From assembly GCA_000442125.1 (NCBI GenBank), contig KE546974.1:1364001-1428000 (forward strand): a stretch of DNA of 64,000 bases, in the 5' to 3' direction. A program made the position numbers and the translations under genes. The notes under the pieces were generated by a model that had not been told where the DNA came from, did not search any database, and worked only from the letters and a program-made list of their open reading frames with translations. This document shows positions 35,850 to 45,374 of the stretch, one piece after another. This stretch comes from Opeltia flavorubescens. Lineage: Eukaryota; Ascomycota; Lecanoromycetes; Teloschistales; Teloschistaceae. Within the stretch, counting starts at the first letter, position 1. The number at the start of each line of letters is the position of its first letter.

Positions 35850-37700
35850 GGTCGGGTTTTGCGACCGTTAAAAGAAGTTAGTAGGGAAATATAAAGTTTA
35901 ATACAATAAATATACTAGATTTAATAGGCTAGCCGGCCCTTTTATAAAAATAGACTACTTTTAATTAGTCTGGCCACTATTTAAAACCCTCCTTAGGTCG
36001 TTACTAGGAACCGACCGTTGTTTTAAATCTAGACGAGGTTCTTATCGGAGCTAAGTAGTATAGCGGGCTACCGCTTTATATTATTTAGTTACCGATTGAT
36101 TTAAGGCGAAGTTATTAAAAAAGTCGGCTCTTAAAGGTATACAAGGTAATATTAGAGGCCCTGGTATAAGCCTAACAATAGATCTAGCGGAAAGATTAAC
36201 TGGTATTAAATCCGGGTAGACTGCTATTAAAAATTGCGTAGAGGGTAATAAAAACCGTATTAAGTTTTATTAACTAAATTCCTAACTATTAAATACCGCT
36301 TCTACTATAAGAGGTATTCCGTCTAGAGGTGATTAACTAAGACCTAGTAGTAAAATCTTATCGTATTAGCTATAAGTCGACAGCGAACGAGTTAAGGGTG
36401 AAAAACTTAGTAATAATTTACTATAGTGTAGTAAAAGTTCGTCCTTATCACTATTAATCTCTATAGGTTCGGACCTTCCTTCTCCCTTTTTATTTCTTCT
36501 ATCTATACCGCTTAAACGGACCTCTTCTTCTTATAGAGAAATATTTACCATATAAAGGCCGTTAAAGCGAGCGGGACTAAGTACGCGGGTTTATCTACGG
36601 GATTTCTAATCCTATAAAAGCTTTTAAAGTCTACTATTAAATTATTCAGGATTTTAAAATAAAGCCTTTTCTACTAAAGAATCTAGAAAAAGATTTTTAC
36701 CTTAATCTACGAATAAACCTCGGCCGCGAGAAAGTAAACCTAAGCCTAGGCGGGGAAAACGATAAGCTTCTATAGATATAAGTAATTAACGACCCGTATA
36801 TAGTATACTATTCTTTTATTTTAGCTCGCGTACTTATCGCTCGAGATTACGGATTTTTTAATAAGAGTTTTCTTATTCAGCGAGATCCCGGCGGGCCTCG
36901 CGTGAGAGCTCGTTATTACGAGCTAGTAGTAGATTAGTCTAATTACTAGTTAAGTTCACGCTTTAGTTATAAGTCTAGAGATTCCGAGCTACTTTTACTA
37001 GCTTTTTATTTATAGAGGGTATAAGGTTCTATTTCTAGGTAGTATCTAAATATTTCTAAATACGTTTAAGATATTTCTATACTATTAGCCGTATAAAGTA
37101 AGGAATTTAGATAGAATTAGTATAGGATAACCAATATATTAGTAAACTTACTACTAAATAACCTTAAGTATTCTTATAGTTCTAGTGGTATATATAGTAT
37201 AAAGGCCCCGTATATTCCTTCCGGTATAATATATATAGAACTTTATTATCGAGAGACGTAGCCTTTAATAACGCGCGGAAGCAACGGTTATATAGTAAGA
37301 GCCCTATACCGAGTTAGATTTATAATTTAAATAATTATTTAAGCGTTAAGTTATTATATAAAGGCTCTATCTATTAAAAAATAAATATAAAAATAGAAGA
37401 AACTTACTATCGACGTCTTTAAGGGTTTCGCTACCAATAGATTTACTACTACTAGATAAACTACTAGATATTATAATACCTATAATAACTAGTAAAGAAG
37501 AAAAAAGGGAAGATTTCTATAAAAGCCTATATTTATCTACTAGCGCGATCACCAACCCCTCCTATATTATACTAGAGTAAAGTTTATATATTAAATAAAA
37601 AGAGGTTTTTAACCCCTTTAACTATAATAATAATACAACGTTTTTCCTACTCTTTTCCTACCCACGAGGTATATATAACGCTATAAGCCCTTAGCAGGCC
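35850..37700 (+). pseudogene. Unassigned extra reading frame downstream of pol (decayed)
   Basis: Between the minisatellites and the 3' LTR, one plus-strand frame has protein-like composition with TAA/TAG at scattered sites. The clearest part is 36535-36940: 'ISNPIKAFKVYY', 'PFLLKNLEKDFYLNLRINLG', 'YYSFILARVLIARDYGFF' and 'QRDPGGPRVRARYYELVVD'. I do not recognise the family. It may be a third gene carried by the element or an older captured sequence. Boundaries are approximate. Confidence 0.5.
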
Positions 37701-37887
37701 CTTAGCGGAATTTTAGTGGTAGGAAAGCAACGGAAACTAGTAATTATTTCTATAGTTGATACTATTACTATAAATAACTCTTTTCCTCCTTTTTTCCTAC
37801 TAGGTTTTAAATAGTTTTTAATAAGTATTTATTTAAGTATTCCGGATAGCTTAAATTACTTCTAAACCTCGATGCTAAGGTTAATAT

Positions 37888-37903
37888 TTTAAAAAAAGAG
37901 GTA
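37888..37903 (+). other. Polypurine tract before the 3' LTR
   Basis: A purine run (AAAAAAAGAGG) directly upstream of the 3' LTR, as expected for the plus-strand primer of an LTR retrotransposon. Confidence 0.55.
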
Positions 37904-37905
37904 AT

Positions 37906-38200
37906 TATTACTATCAAGCTATAGAAGCAGTTAGTATTTAGACCTTAGGTAGAAATTATATAATANAGATAATGTATTAAGTTACATGCAGCGGGCCTTC
38001 TAAGGGGCCTAAGCGGGGTTGTTTAAGTAATTACCACCTAGTACAGGGTAAATATATTATCAGGTATATAGCGATCCCCCTTACTTTCTACTAGAAAGCA
38101 AAAGTTAGTTCTTTAATATATCTGAATATATACGCTATAGGCAGTTCTTCTATAGTAGTTCACGCTTCTGAATTGGTTTAATTGCACCTAGTATATTATA
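37906..38200 (+). repeat. 3' LTR (295 bp)
   Basis: Direct repeat of 28922-29216 with the same length. It contains one N at 37966. Followed by AAAAT, the mutated partner of the 5' target duplication AGAAT. Confidence 0.9.
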
Positions 38201-38205
38201 AAAAT

Positions 38206-38860
38206 ATCCAGCCAGCCTTATATTTCTCCTTTTCTAAAATATAATTATTTAGGAATTCCTCGCTAGCTTTTCGTGTAATAAAGGTTCGTTTATAGAAGCT
38301 ATCTATAACCTAGGTTTTATCGGATTAGAGGATCTTATCCTATTCCGCTCTCGTCTAGAAAACGTGATTTTATACCTAATTTAGGCGTTTTTAACGGTTA
38401 ATCTCCGAGAGAGGGTTTTTTTTTTTAGCGACTCTTTAAAAATAACCCTCTTTTTATATAATATACCGTATAGAAACCTCTAAGAAAGGATATCTAAGCG
38501 TTATAGCCACCTCGAGATAAGGTATACGTCGATTTTCTCGAGATTTAGAGATAAAATTAATAATTCGCCTCCTTATAGGTGTGTTAATTTAAACTCTTGG
38601 GCTATAACGGTATTTTTATAGAGTAGGATAGTGTATCTCTATATAATAGACCTGTTGTAGAGTGTATTTTAAACCTAAATTATTAAGACTTCGTATAATA
38701 TCTCGGACCTCCCACCCGAGCTGCCTAAAGAGCTGGATTTAAATACGCTAGTCCCGTGTAAGCTCTGGTATACGGAAGCGTTTTGGCGTACTAGGCGTAA
38801 TAGGCGTAATAGGTGTAGTAAGCGTAGGTAGAAATAGGCTAGGAAGTAGTATAACTATAA
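38206..38860 (-). pseudogene. Tc1/mariner transposase, N-terminal half (decayed)
   Basis: Minus-strand reading with many stops. After an N-terminal 'TPITPSTPKRFRIPELTRD' stretch comes a helix-turn-helix-like region, then 'RRRIINFISKSRENRRIPY'. The motif around the first catalytic Asp reads 'SDKT' where the family has 'SDET' (Asp codon at 38319-38321; the Glu-to-Lys change is G-to-A). It continues 'FITRKASEEF' and ends 'KAGWIF' exactly where the LTR element is inserted. Stops replace codons that are Gln or Trp in relatives, consistent with RIP. Confidence 0.7.
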
Positions 38861-39053
38861 TTTCTGATAAAGGATTTAGTAAAGCTTGTATATCTATAAG
38901 AAATCTTAAGGTATCTTATATAAAAAAACTGGGAATGTCGATTTACCTATATAAAATAGGCGGTGGCAAATACTGCAGATCTTATAACGCAGAGATATTC
39001 TAGAGAGGCGCTAGAGTGCACTAAGACCCCTGGTTAGTATATACGCTTACATC

Positions 39054-39745
39054 TAACCCATCGCATACCAAGTACTTGATTTTGTATGCTAGTAAGCGGG
39101 CCAAAAAAAAGTTCGCATGAGCCCAGAATGGATAATAGGCCATCGAAATCAAGCTTACATGGCAATTTGCCAAGTTTTCCCGTGGGCTTTGACCGTCCCC
39201 TATCTAGCAATGCGGCTTTACCCCTCAGAAAGTGTGGAGGTCACCCTGCATAAGTAGCTCTAGCCGTATTTCACCGCTTACTATTGGATATTACCCATGC
39301 CTAAAGCTCAATTGGTAGAGTTATCGAACAACACTCGGTTGCCCATTTGACACGTACCTATGCCTTTCATTACATGAGACTTGATTTACAGCCTATGGAA
39401 GGAAACATCAAGCCATCCTAGAGGAAACCTACTGAGCACAGAGCAAACCTAGATAGATGTCGCAGATGAGTTGTTAAAGGAAGATTTCGTGAAGGAACGA
39501 CACGTCTATTATTTTGGACTCTGACATGCGATGAAAGTCTACAAATCGGTGTTATTGCGCAAGCTCGTGAAGAAAGACATTGCTTATGGCCGACGTCGCT
39601 GAACTAGGGTCAAGAAGTCTTCTCAAGACAGTCGCCAACGCTTCATCTGTGGACGGATATAAATCGACACGCAACCAATGTCGCTTCTTCAGTGCTGACC
39701 ATCCAAGGATGTTGACCGGCCCATTCCATGCTCATAATGAACCGT
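39054..39745. other. Intergenic region right of the transposon
   Basis: Sequence returns to normal base composition at about 39055. A tRNA-like D-arm (GCTCAATTGGTAGAG, about 39305-39320) is present without a full cloverleaf. No gene seen. Confidence 0.5.
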
Positions 39746-41458
39746 TCATCCCAAATAAACAGGTAGCTTGCTGTTCCAATATCGTGAAGGAAGTCTTGTC
39801 GAATCCGGAAATCTTTGTTCCGGCCGGCCAAAGTAATGGCACCTTGACCAGCAAAAGGCACGAAACATGAGCGTGATCCATGCTTCGTGAATGAGCACAA
39901 CTGGTGTTTTCCGGTGCATATTCGTTTCCTCGACAATTTTCGGTAGATAGTCCCAGTACATATGCATACCTTCAGCGAGCCAGTCGCATAGGCCATGATG
40001 GTCCCGCGCTGTCCCGTTCCTGATACGTTCGTGTGCTTCGTGCCAATAGTTCACGGCGTTTTTCAAGTGGTCAGCTACAAGACGAATGTAGCTAATATTA
40101 CTCGAGTGAGTGAGCTCCTTGAAGTATGTCGTTGTTTGATCCCATGCATCGTGGATTTCGTCTAAATCTTGAGATTGGGGGTCTAGGGCTCCAGTATCCC
40201 AGAACATGAACGGTTTCGCCAGAAAGGCGTCATAAGACTGTAAAACCCACAGTACCTGTGAAGACACGGCATTGTTTTGATTGGTGACGTACTCGCCAAG
40301 CCTCTGGCGAAAGACAACGAAACCCTCGTGATGAGAGGTTAGTCCAACGCAGTGCTCAGTTGGCACTGGCAGGCGGCGTTGACTGCTCCCTTTGAGTCTG
40401 AGTATCGGGGTCGCCATTGCGATGAGATCCGAAAATCCAAAGGCTGACGTGGGATCTATTTGACGATTATCCCGGACCTTTTTGCTGGCGGAGCCGCGGA
40501 TATCAAGAAAGTCTAGCGTCGCGCACACCTCGTTGATAGTTCCCATCGCAAGTCGTTTGCACATCATGAGTTCATGACATGGTATCAAACCAAACCTCAT
40601 CATGTCTGCTTCAGCCGTATTGATGAGGATGAGCTCGGCCGAAAGATTTCCGTCATAGCTACCGCTCAACATAGTCTTGTTGCCATTCTTCGTGTATCCA
40701 TCACTTCGCATATCATTGATATTCTCTCGGGTGTAGTGTATTATTGGGCCAATTGACCGGACAAGGGTAGAGTAGATGATATGTCCGTTGCCCTCGGCTC
40801 GCATCTCTCCATCCTCTGGCCGAAATGCTTGCCATTTCATGCCAAGCCTCTGAACCATGACCGCTATATCGCCAATGTTGGTCGCTGCAAGCGGTCGTAA
40901 GAGTTCCGGGGCCATAAAATCCCATGATTTCTGTACAGAGCGGCAAGCGGGTCGTCGATGGTTATGATACTCTGTGGACTTCTCATAACTACTTGACCTG
41001 TATGCCTGGCGCTCATTGTCGCGAATACTGTGTAGAAATGGGAGCCAGCATGCTAATTCCTGGCTTGAACTGCTCTCAAGATTCGGCTCAACTAGCTCAT
41101 AGTCCAGGCAAGCGACTCTGGCCCAGTGTGGACGTCCAGCGGTTCCAGGAAAGTCGCCAATCCAGTATATATCCGAGCTAGTTTTTCTCTGTTCAGACGT
41201 CGAGTCAAGAGAGGGGTCATATGGGCAAAAGAAGATTTCTGGAGTTGTGAAAAGAGTCTCGAAGCGCATTTGAGACCATTTCCAGCGCAACTTTGTATGC
41301 TTGGCCCATGCGCCCATGACAGATGGTTGGCATCTCCGATATCCATCTGCTGTCGCGAAGAGCTGGCCCATAAGCTGAGCAACGGCGATGGCTAGAGCAG
41401 TCAAAGCAATTGCAAGTGCAGCTGCACCGAGCTGAACTTGCTCTTCGTCCGTCCCCAT
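39746..41458 (-). CDS. Modin-like fungal protein (570 aa)
   Basis: A single-exon minus-strand gene from ATG 41458 to TGA 39746. The N-terminus is hydrophobic ('GAAALAIALTALAIAVAQL') and probably a membrane anchor, followed by 'FATADGYRRCQPSVMGAWAK' and 'WSQMRFETLFTTPEIFF'. This opening is typical of ascomycete proteins annotated as related to Podospora modin; I recall the pattern but cannot test it. The C-terminus is Trp/His-rich and ends 'PSRYWNSKLPVYLG', also in keeping with that group. Biochemical function unknown. It is the first intact gene beside the nested transposon. Confidence 0.7.
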   Translation of the reverse strand: MGTDEEQVQLGAAALAIALTALAIAVAQLMGQLFATADGYRRCQPSVMGAWAKHTKLRWKWSQMRFETLFTTPEIFFCPYDPSLDSTSEQRKTSSDIYWIGDFPGTAGRPHWARVACLDYELVEPNLESSSSQELACWLPFLHSIRDNERQAYRSSSYEKSTEYHNHRRPACRSVQKSWDFMAPELLRPLAATNIGDIAVMVQRLGMKWQAFRPEDGEMRAEGNGHIIYSTLVRSIGPIIHYTRENINDMRSDGYTKNGNKTMLSGSYDGNLSAELILINTAEADMMRFGLIPCHELMMCKRLAMGTINEVCATLDFLDIRGSASKKVRDNRQIDPTSAFGFSDLIAMATPILRLKGSSQRRLPVPTEHCVGLTSHHEGFVVFRQRLGEYVTNQNNAVSSQVLWVLQSYDAFLAKPFMFWDTGALDPQSQDLDEIHDAWDQTTTYFKELTHSSNISYIRLVADHLKNAVNYWHEAHERIRNGTARDHHGLCDWLAEGMHMYWDYLPKIVEETNMHRKTPVVLIHEAWITLMFRAFCWSRCHYFGRPEQRFPDSTRLPSRYWNSKLPVYLG

Positions 41459-42070
41459 AGAGTGGAGTATCTGCTGCCATCTTGCATGGGACGAGCGTTT
41501 GTCTGATCTTTATCACACTCATGCAGATTTTTTCTTGTCTGCCTTCGAAGGATGAGGGTGTCCTAACGCCTCACTGTGCATTCGAGCTTAACGAGGCTGG
41601 CGTTTAGATTTTGTTCGAGGATATGTTGTGTAACTGTGGCGTTCGTCAGCCTCAGTGTGATTGGCTGGTTGCGCTATTGATCAACCACCCAAGTGGACGG
41701 GTCCATTACGACGGGTCAAAGCACACAAGTAACCCTCCAGGAATCGAAATCAGACCTCGATTGTGCTCCTAAAGATACCCATTCGTGCGGAGGAATGGCA
41801 GCAAGCATACGCGCCATCGGGGAGGTAGGTAGCCGAAAACTCACCGCAGTTTCTACGTAACCACAACGTATGAGCAGTTCTGACAGTACGCAGGCACCAG
41901 ACGTCAGGATGCTGATGCTTGCTTGAGGATGGCGCGATTGGTGTCGCTTTGCCAACCGATTCTCGTGGCGCAGATTCGTATGATGTTACCGGAGAGGCAT
42001 ACCGATAGGATTGTTCCTCAGCTTGACACCATAGCTTTGGGCTGCCTATGAGTATCCCTGACGCCGTTGG
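41459..42070. other. Promoter of the modin-like gene and 3' flank of the F-box gene
   Basis: About 600 nt with no convincing gene on either strand. Confidence 0.45.
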
Positions 42071-43340
42071 CTACACCCTTATGCTGTACGCCCCTGCATC
42101 TTCTTCACTGATCCTTGCATTCTCTCCATCCTCTCTGGCAAGAGCTCGAAGCAGCTCGTCCAGCTCACCAATTGCTCGAGAGACATGTTTGGGCATATTT
42201 GCATCGCGCCGATGATACCATTTCACGTTGCGCAAATTTCCCAGGAATCCTTCATCAACAAGATTCCACAGTAATTCGTACTGTGCTTCGTTCCATTCAT
42301 AGCCATACATTCCCATCAATCGGCTGCAATCGAGTTCCAGGCATTCCAACGGATGTGAATTTCCTGTACTGAGCTTGCTTGTCGAGAGGTGCGAAAAATC
42401 TTCGGGTATGAAGGACCAGGATTCACAAGCGTGTAATTGCCTCAGGTGTGGCAGGTATTCGAGCCATTGGATCAGATCCTCACGCCCTGATTGCGGGCCA
42501 AGAGGACCGATATAGAGTAATTCCAGGCTACATCCAAGTGCTTGGGTGAGGCTTTTCACGGGCAGAAGAGTGAGTCTCGGACACGCATACAGCGTAAGCG
42601 ATTTCAATGATTCAGGGAGCGATGTAAGTTGGTCCAAAACGATATCGTTGAATAAGCCGGTCACACGTAAAGCCTCTAGTCTTGGTGGCCAAACCACACA
42701 TGATGAATNATCGGCGACTGGATTTTTGCATCTGATGGAAAGTTGTTTAAGGCGTTCCAGCTTGCGTATTGACTGAAGCAGCCGCGGCAGACTAACGTTT
42801 TCTGTCACAAGCGATAGATCGAGCTGTCGTAGATTTCGACATTTGGACAGAGCTGCTAAGCAATTAATCCTGGGGCTTTCAGTCTTGGTTCGAGCAGAGT
42901 TCTCGACGAGCGGAGACTTACGCGAACGAAGCTCGAGGAGCGATAAAAAATTCCAGGCCATCTTTGAGCCTGCTAAGGATTCTCGCTGTCAAACTCTTAC
43001 AGCTGTCATGTACCAGTCTACTCAAGTCGAGCTCCAGTACCATGCTCGAGAAGCTGGTCTTCCGTATATGAGCATTAATGGAAGGGCAAATTGTTCGAAC
43101 GAAGAGCTGAAAATTCTTGCCTGAGATGAACGGCTTGCAATAAAGGGAAGAAATGGTAGCAAGATACCAAGACCGTGAAACTAATGACATGGCCCACAGA
43201 TCATGCTGACGGCTAGGAGAGGGTTTAGTGTAAGCGGCGATCTGAAAGAGTACTTCCGGAGGAAGCAACACCGCCATGTGGATCACAGTATTGACAGAAT
43301 ATACTTGAACAGTAGAGGATGGGAACAGTGTAGTGTCCAT
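42071..43340 (-). CDS. F-box / leucine-rich-repeat protein
   Basis: Probable substrate receptor of an SCF-type ubiquitin ligase. Two minus-strand exons, 43340-42922 and 42869-42071, joined by a 52-nt intron (GTAAGT...CCCCAG), give 405 aa. The N-terminal F-box reads 'LLPPEVLFQIAAYT' then 'LWAMSLVSRSWYLATISSLY'. After the intron come LRR-like segments: 'ALSKCRNLRQLDLSL', 'LERLKQLSIRC', 'PPRLEALRVTGLF', 'PESLKSLTLYACPRL', 'LPHLRQLHACESW'. The start could instead be ATG 43277, immediately before the F-box; 43340 is the first ATG in frame. One N (42709) leaves one residue unknown. Substrate unknown. Head-to-head with the HAD hydrolase gene. Confidence 0.82.
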
Positions 43341-43675
43341 TCCAGATGAACCGCCAGATGATTCGATCACGGCAGACTGTTGCTATATTATCAGGCAAGG
43401 TACCGATAAAAGATCTTTCAGATTCGGCATATTCGAAATCAATGGGGCTATTTTTGAGTGCTTATGCTTGTAGTCTTGATCAAATATTCACTATGACTTG
43501 TGCCATAGTAATATCGCGTATGCTCGCAATGTCAGCCAAAATTCTGAAATCGGTGACGTATGAGATTTACTATTCCGAATGAGGGAATTTAAGTGCTCTA
43601 GCTTTCCGTGAATTAACGATTTATGTCTCACTTAACGGTTTCGTTTCGTGTCACTTTAAGCCCAGACGCAGAGCG
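43341..43675. promoter_or_regulatory. Shared divergent promoter region
   Basis: 335 nt separate the start codons of the F-box gene (minus) and the HAD hydrolase gene (plus). Core promoters of both must lie here. No specific operator was recognised. Confidence 0.5.
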
Positions 43676-45080
43676 ATGAGGCCATCCTTAAGTCTCTCCC
43701 TTTGCATCTCGCGGAGCCTAGGGTCATGCAGTCGAGGGACATCATGGCGCTATCCATTGTCAGTCCACAAACAATATGTTCGGCCGTACCGATCAAGTAC
43801 CAGTAACGACATCGAGGAAATTCCAGACTTTGCTTTTGCTTTCGAGTATTATTCCCGCTCCGTTTTTGGTCGACATAGCTAATTGATTTTCCTCTAGTAT
43901 CGATGGTGTTCTGCTACGCTCTTCAAACCCCCTCCCTCGTGCTCGCCAAACCCTCACCGCTCTCCAGCGTCTTCGCATACCGTTCATCCTCCTTACCAAT
44001 GGCGGCGGTAAGCTTGAACGTGATCGGGTTGCACAGCTCAGTCATCTTCTCTCCGTTCGAATGTCTCCTTCAATGTTCATACAAAGTCATACACCGTTCG
44101 CAGATCTCGTCAATTCCACCGCCCCGGGAGAAGACTCGGAGACCCCATTGAAGGACAAAGCCATCCTCGTCACAGGTGGAGATGGCGAGCGATGTAGGAA
44201 AGTGGCTGAAGACTATGGTTTCAAAAATGTGATTATACCAGCAGACATCATAACCTCTTGTCCTTCCCTCTGGCCCTTCACCTCCCCACAGAGTTACAGC
44301 AGTTATGCTCGTCCCATACCTCTGCCAATATACAACCCTTCTCTTGGCAAGCTCCCTTCACCTTCGATCCCTGGACAGAACGACTACCTCCAGATCCATT
44401 CTATCTTCATCTTCAACGATCCCCGCGATTGGGCCCTAGATACCCAAATACTCCTTGACATCCTGCTCTCCGACTCTGGGATTCTCGGTACGCAAAGCCT
44501 TGATCTTCAACATGCTCGACAAGTGCCGTTATTTTTCAGCAACCCAGACCTGCATTGGGCGTCACAATATCATCTCCCTCGTCTTGGCCAAGGCGGGTTC
44601 CAAGCTGCATTCAAAGGAGTGTGGGATGCTGTCACAGACGGGAAGATACCTCTACAATACACCTTGATTGGTAAACCATCGCAGTCGACCTTTGAATTTG
44701 CGGAGAAGAGACTCGTCGAACACAGGAATGAGCTTCTTGGGATTGCCCCGAGCAGCACGGCAGATGAGCGCACAGGCTTGCGGAAGGTGTACATGGTCGG
44801 TGACAACCCGGAATCAGATATTGCTGGAGGGAATAGGTACAATTCATCATTGTGTAGTCGGTGGGATACAATTCTAGTGAAGAGTGGGGTTTACAATGGC
44901 GGCGAGCCAGCGCATCGGCCGAGTATGATCGTAGACGATGTACTAGATGCAGTAGAGTGGGCGCTGAACCAGGAGGGGTGGTTAGATGGTGTGAAGTTGG
45001 AGCCAAAGCAGATGGACGAGAACGTAGATGCTGGTCAAAGGCTGGCGCATTGGGGGCCGAAGATGGGAGCGGAGGGATGA
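43676..45080 (+). CDS. HAD-superfamily hydrolase, CECR5/HDHD5 type
   Basis: Haloacid-dehalogenase-like hydrolase of the CECR5 family (yeast YKR070W relative), expected in mitochondria. Two exons, 43676-43845 and 43898-45080, give 450 aa; the 52-nt intron splits the first catalytic motif. The N-terminus is rich in Arg and Ser without acidic residues, like a mitochondrial presequence. Motif I after splicing is 'FAFDIDGVLL' (Asp57 and Asp59). Motif II is 'FILLTNGGG', with the family block 'MFIQSHTPFADLV' downstream. Motif IV is 'VYMVGDNPESDIAG'. A GT...AG pair within 'NGGGKLERDRVAQ' could be mistaken for an intron, but the frame continues through it with family-like sequence. All HAD motifs appear intact. 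The in vivo substrate is not known. Confidence 0.9.
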
Positions 45081-45374
45081 ACGAACGGCAACTCTGTGTC
45101 TCACGTCAAGACTCTTGACGCAAACCCTTAGGCATTCCTGGAAGAAATCGAAGAATTTACCTTGACCTACCAGAGTTGCCATTCATAGGAATATCGATAC
45201 CACTTTTGACATGGCGAGGAGCGTTGGTAATATGCAGGTAGCCCAAAACATTCATGTCTCACCTATTAAGCTAATATCCCTGCTGCCTAAAGGCTCTTAC
45301 AGGAAATTCAATCCCCCATCGTCACAGACATCGTTGATAACCTCTGCTAATCACCTCTATTCACTAAGAACAGC
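45081..45374. other. Short intergenic region
   Basis: About 290 nt between two plus-strand genes; promoter of the next gene. Nothing further seen. Confidence 0.4.

Larger units (their letters stand above)
28922..38200 (+). mobile_element. Ty3/gypsy chromovirus LTR retrotransposon, RIP-decayed
   Basis: A 9,279-bp element on the plus strand inside the Tc1/mariner copy. Two LTRs of 295 bp each (28922-29216 and 37906-38200) start TGTTACC/TATTACT and end ATTATA; the target duplication is AGAAT (28917-28921) and AAAAT (38201-38205). Internal order: gag with zinc knuckle, protease, reverse transcriptase, RNase H, integrase, chromodomain, then three minisatellites and an extra decayed frame, then a polypurine tract. 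This order (integrase last in pol, chromodomain at its end) defines Ty3/gypsy chromoviruses. Nearly all LTR differences are C/T or G/A. The element cannot code for intact proteins. Confidence 0.88.
28351..39053 (-). mobile_element. Tc1/mariner-like DNA transposon, RIP-decayed and split by a retrotransposon
   Basis: Without the inserted retroelement this is about 1.42 kb (28351-28921 plus 38206-39053). The ends are inverted: the left end reads AATGTAAGCG...CTAAGCAGGGG, and the right end, reversed, reads GATGTAAGCG...CTAACCAGGGG. TA dinucleotides flank both (28349-28350 and 39054-39055), as expected for TA target-site duplication. The transposase is on the minus strand, its first half in the right arm and its second half in the left arm. 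Both arms are AT-rich and full of TAG/TAA. The exact end base is uncertain by one or two nucleotides. The element is dead. Confidence 0.75.

Noticed and set aside
28400-39050. Possible mitochondrial or plasmid insertion suggested by AT-richness
   Set aside because: LTRs, target duplications and transposase/RT motifs explain it as RIPped transposons.
43994-44022. Possible intron in the HAD hydrolase gene starting GTAAGC after 'LTNGG'
   Set aside because: It would be only about 29 nt, and reading through keeps the family-like 'GGGKLERDRVAQLSH' sequence before 'MFIQSHTPF'.
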